NCBI GenBank assembly: GCA_964592645.1 | Contig: CAZQFV010000020.1 | Span: 17,629-81,628, forward strand | Direction: 5' to 3' | Length of the DNA stretch: 64,000 nucleotides | Source: CAZQFV01 sp964592645 | Lineage (GTDB): Bacteria > Chloroflexota > Chloroflexia > DTKN01 | Shown here: positions 61,006 to 64,000 of the stretch, one piece after another | How the letters are laid out: each line of letters starts with the position of its first letter | Numbering within the stretch: position 1 is the stretch's first letter | Position numbers and translations under genes: made by a program | The notes under the pieces: model-generated | What the model was told of the DNA's origin: nothing | What the model saw: the letters and a program-made list of their open reading frames with translations, nothing else | Database searches by the model: none

Positions 61006-61743
61006 CTACTGGAAGCAGATCTCTGGTTTCTGCCGCAGCACCACGTTGGCCGTGCGGACCTCGATCGTGACGCAGCCGGACTGGGTGGCCGAGATGTAGC
61101 CGACCGCGTAGCCGTTGGCGTCGGTCGGTGGGGGCGGATCCACGATCGCCGGGAAGGCTGCCGGCAGGGCCGAGATCAGCGTCTGCACCCCGGCCACGGG
61201 CTGGCCGTCGATATCCATCAGGCGGATCGTGATGCGCCAGCGCATCTGGTTCCCGGCCGGCTCCACCACCACGGTCGACAGGTCGGGCGAGATCGGCCCC
61301 GGCGTGCGCGTCGGTGTGGCCGTGATCGTTGCCGTGGGCGTGGGGCTGGGCGAGGGCGTGGCCGTCGTCGTTGGGCTGGGCGAAGGGGGCGCGGTGCGCG
61401 TGGAGGTCGGCAGCGGCGTGAGCGTAGCAGCCGTCGTGGCCGGCGGCGTGACCGTGGTCAGCGTCGGGCGGGCCGGGGTTGGCGGGGCCGTAACCGGGCG
61501 GACGGACGGCGCGGGGCTGGGCATCTCCGTGGGGGGAGGCGAGGCCGCGGGAGGAGTAGGCGCGGTGGCCGTCGGGGGCACCACCGTGGGCGGCGCGGTT
61601 GGCGGTGGCGTCGGTGTAGGAGCGGCCGGCTGCCGGGAGAGGATGAAGAAGAAGATGTTCAGCACGATGATCAACACCAGGAGCACGGCCAGGAGGATAT
61701 AGACCAGGCCGCGCCGTTGGCCGATTCCGCTGCTGTTTTCCAC
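61006..61743 (-). CDS. Membrane-anchored protein with Thr/Pro linker and Ig-like domain
   Basis: The 245-residue protein starts at GTG 61743 (AGGAGGAG upstream). It has one N-terminal membrane helix (12-36), a low-complexity Pro/Thr/Ala linker (about 38-150) and a C-terminal Ig-like domain of about 90 residues (RWRITIRLMDIDGQPVAGV, then TIEVRTANVV). The layout suggests an external sensor or binding module held away from the membrane. It lies 61 bases after the UvrD-like gene on the same strand. Confidence 0.8.
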   Translation of the reverse strand: MENSSGIGQRRGLVYILLAVLLVLIIVLNIFFFILSRQPAAPTPTPPPTAPPTVVPPTATAPTPPAASPPPTEMPSPAPSVRPVTAPPTPARPTLTTVTPPATTAATLTPLPTSTRTAPPSPSPTTTATPSPSPTPTATITATPTRTPGPISPDLSTVVVEPAGNQMRWRITIRLMDIDGQPVAGVQTLISALPAAFPAIVDPPPPTDANGYAVGYISATQSGCVTIEVRTANVVLRQKPEICFQ

Positions 61744-61804
61744 GAGTTTCTCCTCCTGTCCCCCTGACCGTGGGATCAGGGTGGATCGTCTGCGTGCCGG
61801 GGCA

Positions 61805-63904
61805 TCAAGGCACAGGTGTCTGCCGTTCGGCTTCTTGCTCTTTCCACTGCTGCAGGATAGGCTCCAGGACCCGCATCAGCGGGCCGTCCTGTGTTTGGCC
61901 GGCCGTGCCCAGGTCGCTGCGGCAAAGGACAAGTCCTTCCCGGCAGCGGTTGCAAAGTCCACGCACGGTGCGCGCCAAGGCCGCCTGGCGCGTGGCGTAG
62001 TCGGCGGCGTCGTTCCAGGGCTCTCCGGGGGACCAGCGGCGGGAGAGGACATAGGGGTTGGTCAGCGGCTGCTGCGGCGGCGTCCACCAGTCCACGGAGG
62101 CCAGGTCCAGCCAGAACTGCCGGCGGGCCGTGCGGTTGGCCAGCAGGTACGACTGCGCCGGGGCCACCAGGACGGCCGGCGATGGCTCCTCGCGCAGCAG
62201 GTACTGGGCGGTGACGATGCCGCTGCGCAGCGTTTCCAGGTAGTAGCGGCCCACCTGGGAGGGGTCCTGGCCGGGATGGAGCGCCGGGAAGACGCGGCGG
62301 AAGCGGCGGGCCGATTCGATCAGCTCGGCGCAGGCCGTGGCCGCGGCCGGGTCGCGCACGGCCTCTCCCAGGAAGGCGCCCAGGAGTCGCGCCAGCAACT
62401 GTTCCCAGGGCCGGCCGGCCTCTTTCAACACTTCCTGCCAGCGCTGCCAGAAGGACTCGTAGCGCTCTAGCAGGGCCGGCCCCAGGCGCTCGCGGGCTCG
62501 CGGGACCAGGGCCGCGGGGTCGCGCCAGCCGGGGGCCAGCGGATCGTAGGTCCAGTCGGCCAGCAGCGCCGCGCGGACGGGGTCCAGGCCGGCGATGGCC
62601 TGCCCCAGGGCCTCGGCCACGTCGTAGCGCGGGGGGGCGGCGCCGCCGGCGGGGTCGAGCAGCGTGGCCAGGGTGAGCAGGGCACGCACGGCCGGCTCCT
62701 CGGCCGGCCGGCGGTAGCGCCGCAGGATGCGCAGCGGCACCCCCAGCGGGGCGCAGGCCTGGCCGAGGGCGAAGCGCAGGACCCCGTCCAGGTAGGGCGC
62801 GATGATGGCGATCTCGTCCGGCGGCACGCCTTCCTCGTGGACCATGCGATCCAGCGCCGCGGCCACCGCGGCGATCATCTGGCTGCGGTAGCGCGTCTCG
62901 ATGTATCCCAGGATCGGCCGTTCGGCGCCGGCCAGCCCGCCGCTGCCCTGCCCCAGGCGGGCGGCGACCGCCGCGGCCAGCGGCTCGGCCGGCGACGCCG
63001 TCCCCGCCAGGCGCGCCTGCTGGCCGCAGAAGCGCCGCAGCGTCAGGGCCCCCTGGGGATCGGCCCCCAGCAGGGTGCGGTAGCCGCCCTCCTCGTCATA
63101 GACCAGCAGGGCCGATTGGCAGTGCGGCAGCAGCCGGGCGATAAAGTCGCGGGCGGCCGGGGCGTTCTCCTCCAGGTTGTCGGCCAACAGGTGTTGGTAG
63201 CGCTCGCTGAAGTAGCCCCAGAAGGGCGGCGTATCCAGGAGGTGTTGAAAGGCCTCCAGGGTCAGGGACAGGTCCAGCAGCCCGTGCTCCAGGCAGTTGC
63301 GGCGGAAGCGGGCGACACACTCCTGGGCCTGCTCAAAGGCGACGAGCCGCTCGGGCGGGCCGCTCCAGGTGCTGGTCAGGCGCAGGGCGACCTGCTCCAG
63401 GGGGTAGCCGTTGAGCGCGGCCTTGTTCAGGTTGTCCAGCAGTTGGGAGAGGAGGCGCTGGGGGTGCAGGTGCAGCCCGTCGAAGTAGCCCTGCTCCAGG
63501 AGCGGGGCGACGATGCGCCGCAGGTGATGCTGGGCCAGCTCATAGGTCAGGAAGATGGGGGGGCGTTCGGGGTGGGCAAAGCCGGCCGGCCGGGCCACCA
63601 GCGGCCAGAAGAGGGCCACCATGCGCTGGGCCAGGCTGTAGTAGGTGTGGAGCGAAGGGTCGCCGTACGGGCCCGCCGCCGTGTCCTGTAGGGCGCGCTG
63701 CAACTGCTCACGGGCCGGCCGGTCGGGCAGCAGGACGAGGATGGCATAGGCCGGCACTCCCTGCTCGACTAGGTAAGCCAGGCGGGCCGCCAGGACGGTG
63801 CTCTTGCCGGCGCCGGCCGGCCCGCTGAGAAAACAGGCCGGGGCCTCGCGGACCGGGGCCCGGACCAACGTCTCCTGCTCGGGGGTAAGGACGATCACGC
63901 CCAT
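61805..63904 (-). CDS. UvrD/PcrA-like superfamily 1 ATPase with altered motif II
   Basis: The 699-residue protein starts with a Q-motif-like LTPEQETLV and Walker A GPAGAGKST (28-36) of UvrD-type helicases. Later parts resemble UvrD motif III-VI spacing (RYRSQMIAAVAAALDRMV, PPDEIAIIAPY). At the motif II position the sequence is HLLADNLEENAP instead of the DExQD box, so ATP hydrolysis may be altered. A Cys-containing end (LCNRCREGLVLCRSD) follows. It could be an AddB-like partner of a nuclease or a specialised ATPase. ATG 63904 is chosen; GTG 63898 is possible. Confidence 0.75.
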   Translation of the reverse strand: MGVIVLTPEQETLVRAPVREAPACFLSGPAGAGKSTVLAARLAYLVEQGVPAYAILVLLPDRPAREQLQRALQDTAAGPYGDPSLHTYYSLAQRMVALFWPLVARPAGFAHPERPPIFLTYELAQHHLRRIVAPLLEQGYFDGLHLHPQRLLSQLLDNLNKAALNGYPLEQVALRLTSTWSGPPERLVAFEQAQECVARFRRNCLEHGLLDLSLTLEAFQHLLDTPPFWGYFSERYQHLLADNLEENAPAARDFIARLLPHCQSALLVYDEEGGYRTLLGADPQGALTLRRFCGQQARLAGTASPAEPLAAAVAARLGQGSGGLAGAERPILGYIETRYRSQMIAAVAAALDRMVHEEGVPPDEIAIIAPYLDGVLRFALGQACAPLGVPLRILRRYRRPAEEPAVRALLTLATLLDPAGGAAPPRYDVAEALGQAIAGLDPVRAALLADWTYDPLAPGWRDPAALVPRARERLGPALLERYESFWQRWQEVLKEAGRPWEQLLARLLGAFLGEAVRDPAAATACAELIESARRFRRVFPALHPGQDPSQVGRYYLETLRSGIVTAQYLLREEPSPAVLVAPAQSYLLANRTARRQFWLDLASVDWWTPPQQPLTNPYVLSRRWSPGEPWNDAADYATRQAALARTVRGLCNRCREGLVLCRSDLGTAGQTQDGPLMRVLEPILQQWKEQEAERQTPVP

Positions 63905-63939
63905 GGCTGTTGCCCCTGATAAACCGGCGAACTGCCGCT

Positions 63940-63968
63940 AGTATAGCATGACGGCGGTTCCCTGGCAA
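63940..63968 (-). promoter_or_regulatory. Promoter for the UvrD-like gene
   Basis: Minus strand: -35 TTGCCA (63963-63968), 17-base spacer, -10 TATACT (63940-63945). Start near 63933, about 29 bases before the ATG at 63904. Confidence 0.7.
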
Positions 63969-64000
63969 ACGGGTATTTGACTAAAAGCGCGCTTTGTGGT

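Noticed and set aside
61440..61640. Repetitive GC-rich tract as a tandem DNA repeat
   Set aside because: It is the coding sequence of the Thr/Pro/Ala linker in the membrane-anchored protein; repeats are at amino-acid level and irregular.

Overview
The window is a GC-rich chromosomal segment whose gene content fits an anaerobic or microaerophilic Chloroflexota bacterium, probably Anaerolineae-like. Supporting evidence: a four-subunit pyruvate:ferredoxin oxidoreductase, a flavodiiron protein, a corrinoid-activator/methyltransferase pair, staygreen and GH29 homologues, Thr/Pro-rich lipoproteins with PA14 domains, and large secreted proteins ending in an LP-x-x-x-R tail. The lineage is inferred from these families; no 16S gene is present. 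Many sigma-70-type promoters with 17-bp spacers can be read directly.

Layout. 1-3.2 kb (minus): the start of a glutamate dehydrogenase gene cut by the window edge, an unknown protein, and a GAF histidine kinase/OmpR regulator pair. 3.4-6.5 kb (minus): porG-porD-porA-porB. 6.7-7.8 kb: a LysM lipoprotein and two transposase remnants. 7.8-14.8 kb (minus): a probable polyphosphate operon with a hybrid sensor kinase, a CYTH-HTH-CHAD fusion and two single-domain PPK2 kinases. 15-18 kb (plus): a divergent receiver/kinase, a NUDIX hydrolase and an MFS transporter. 17.9-19.8 kb: a decay zone with remnants of an ABC-2 transporter and a tocopherol-cyclase-like gene, flanking an intact SDR39U1-type gene. 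19.8-24.4 kb (plus): a thioredoxin-fold redoxin whose redox Cys codon is TGA, an S51-like protein with a CysRS-like tail, GH29, staygreen and an alpha/beta hydrolase. 24.5-27.2 kb: RACo-type activator and methyl-H4folate methyltransferase. 27.2-35.6 kb: a cyclase-AAA-TPR signalling protein and a subtilisin-like protein that has lost two catalytic residues. 35.7-40.4 kb: ygfK and ssnA, associated in other bacteria with selenium-dependent molybdenum hydroxylases. 40.6-50.2 kb: a CoA-type NUDIX hydrolase, a PA14 lipoprotein, a MarR-controlled heterodimeric ABC exporter, YjbQ, the flavodiiron protein, a broken DUF2284 gene and galE. 50.4-59.3 kb: a 2,200-residue secreted protein and a GT-C glycosyltransferase. 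59.3-61 kb: a possible small RNA, initiator tRNA-fMet, a DUF167 protein and RNase Z. 61-63.9 kb (minus): a UvrD-like protein and a membrane-anchored Ig-like protein.

The strongest candidate for something undescribed is the redoxin at 19789-20271. An in-frame TGA sits where relatives have the first Cys of CxxC, giving Sec-Pro-Phe-Cys. A stem-loop meeting the usual bacterial SECIS spacing follows, the frame continues for 116 sense codons, and the stop overlaps the GTG start of the next gene. With ygfK-ssnA 16 kb away, this points to selenium use. Other items to follow up are the kinase-linked polyphosphate operon, the double-Gly pseudo-subtilisin, the promoter-terminator pair at 59344-59456, and face-to-face promoters at 35645-35709.
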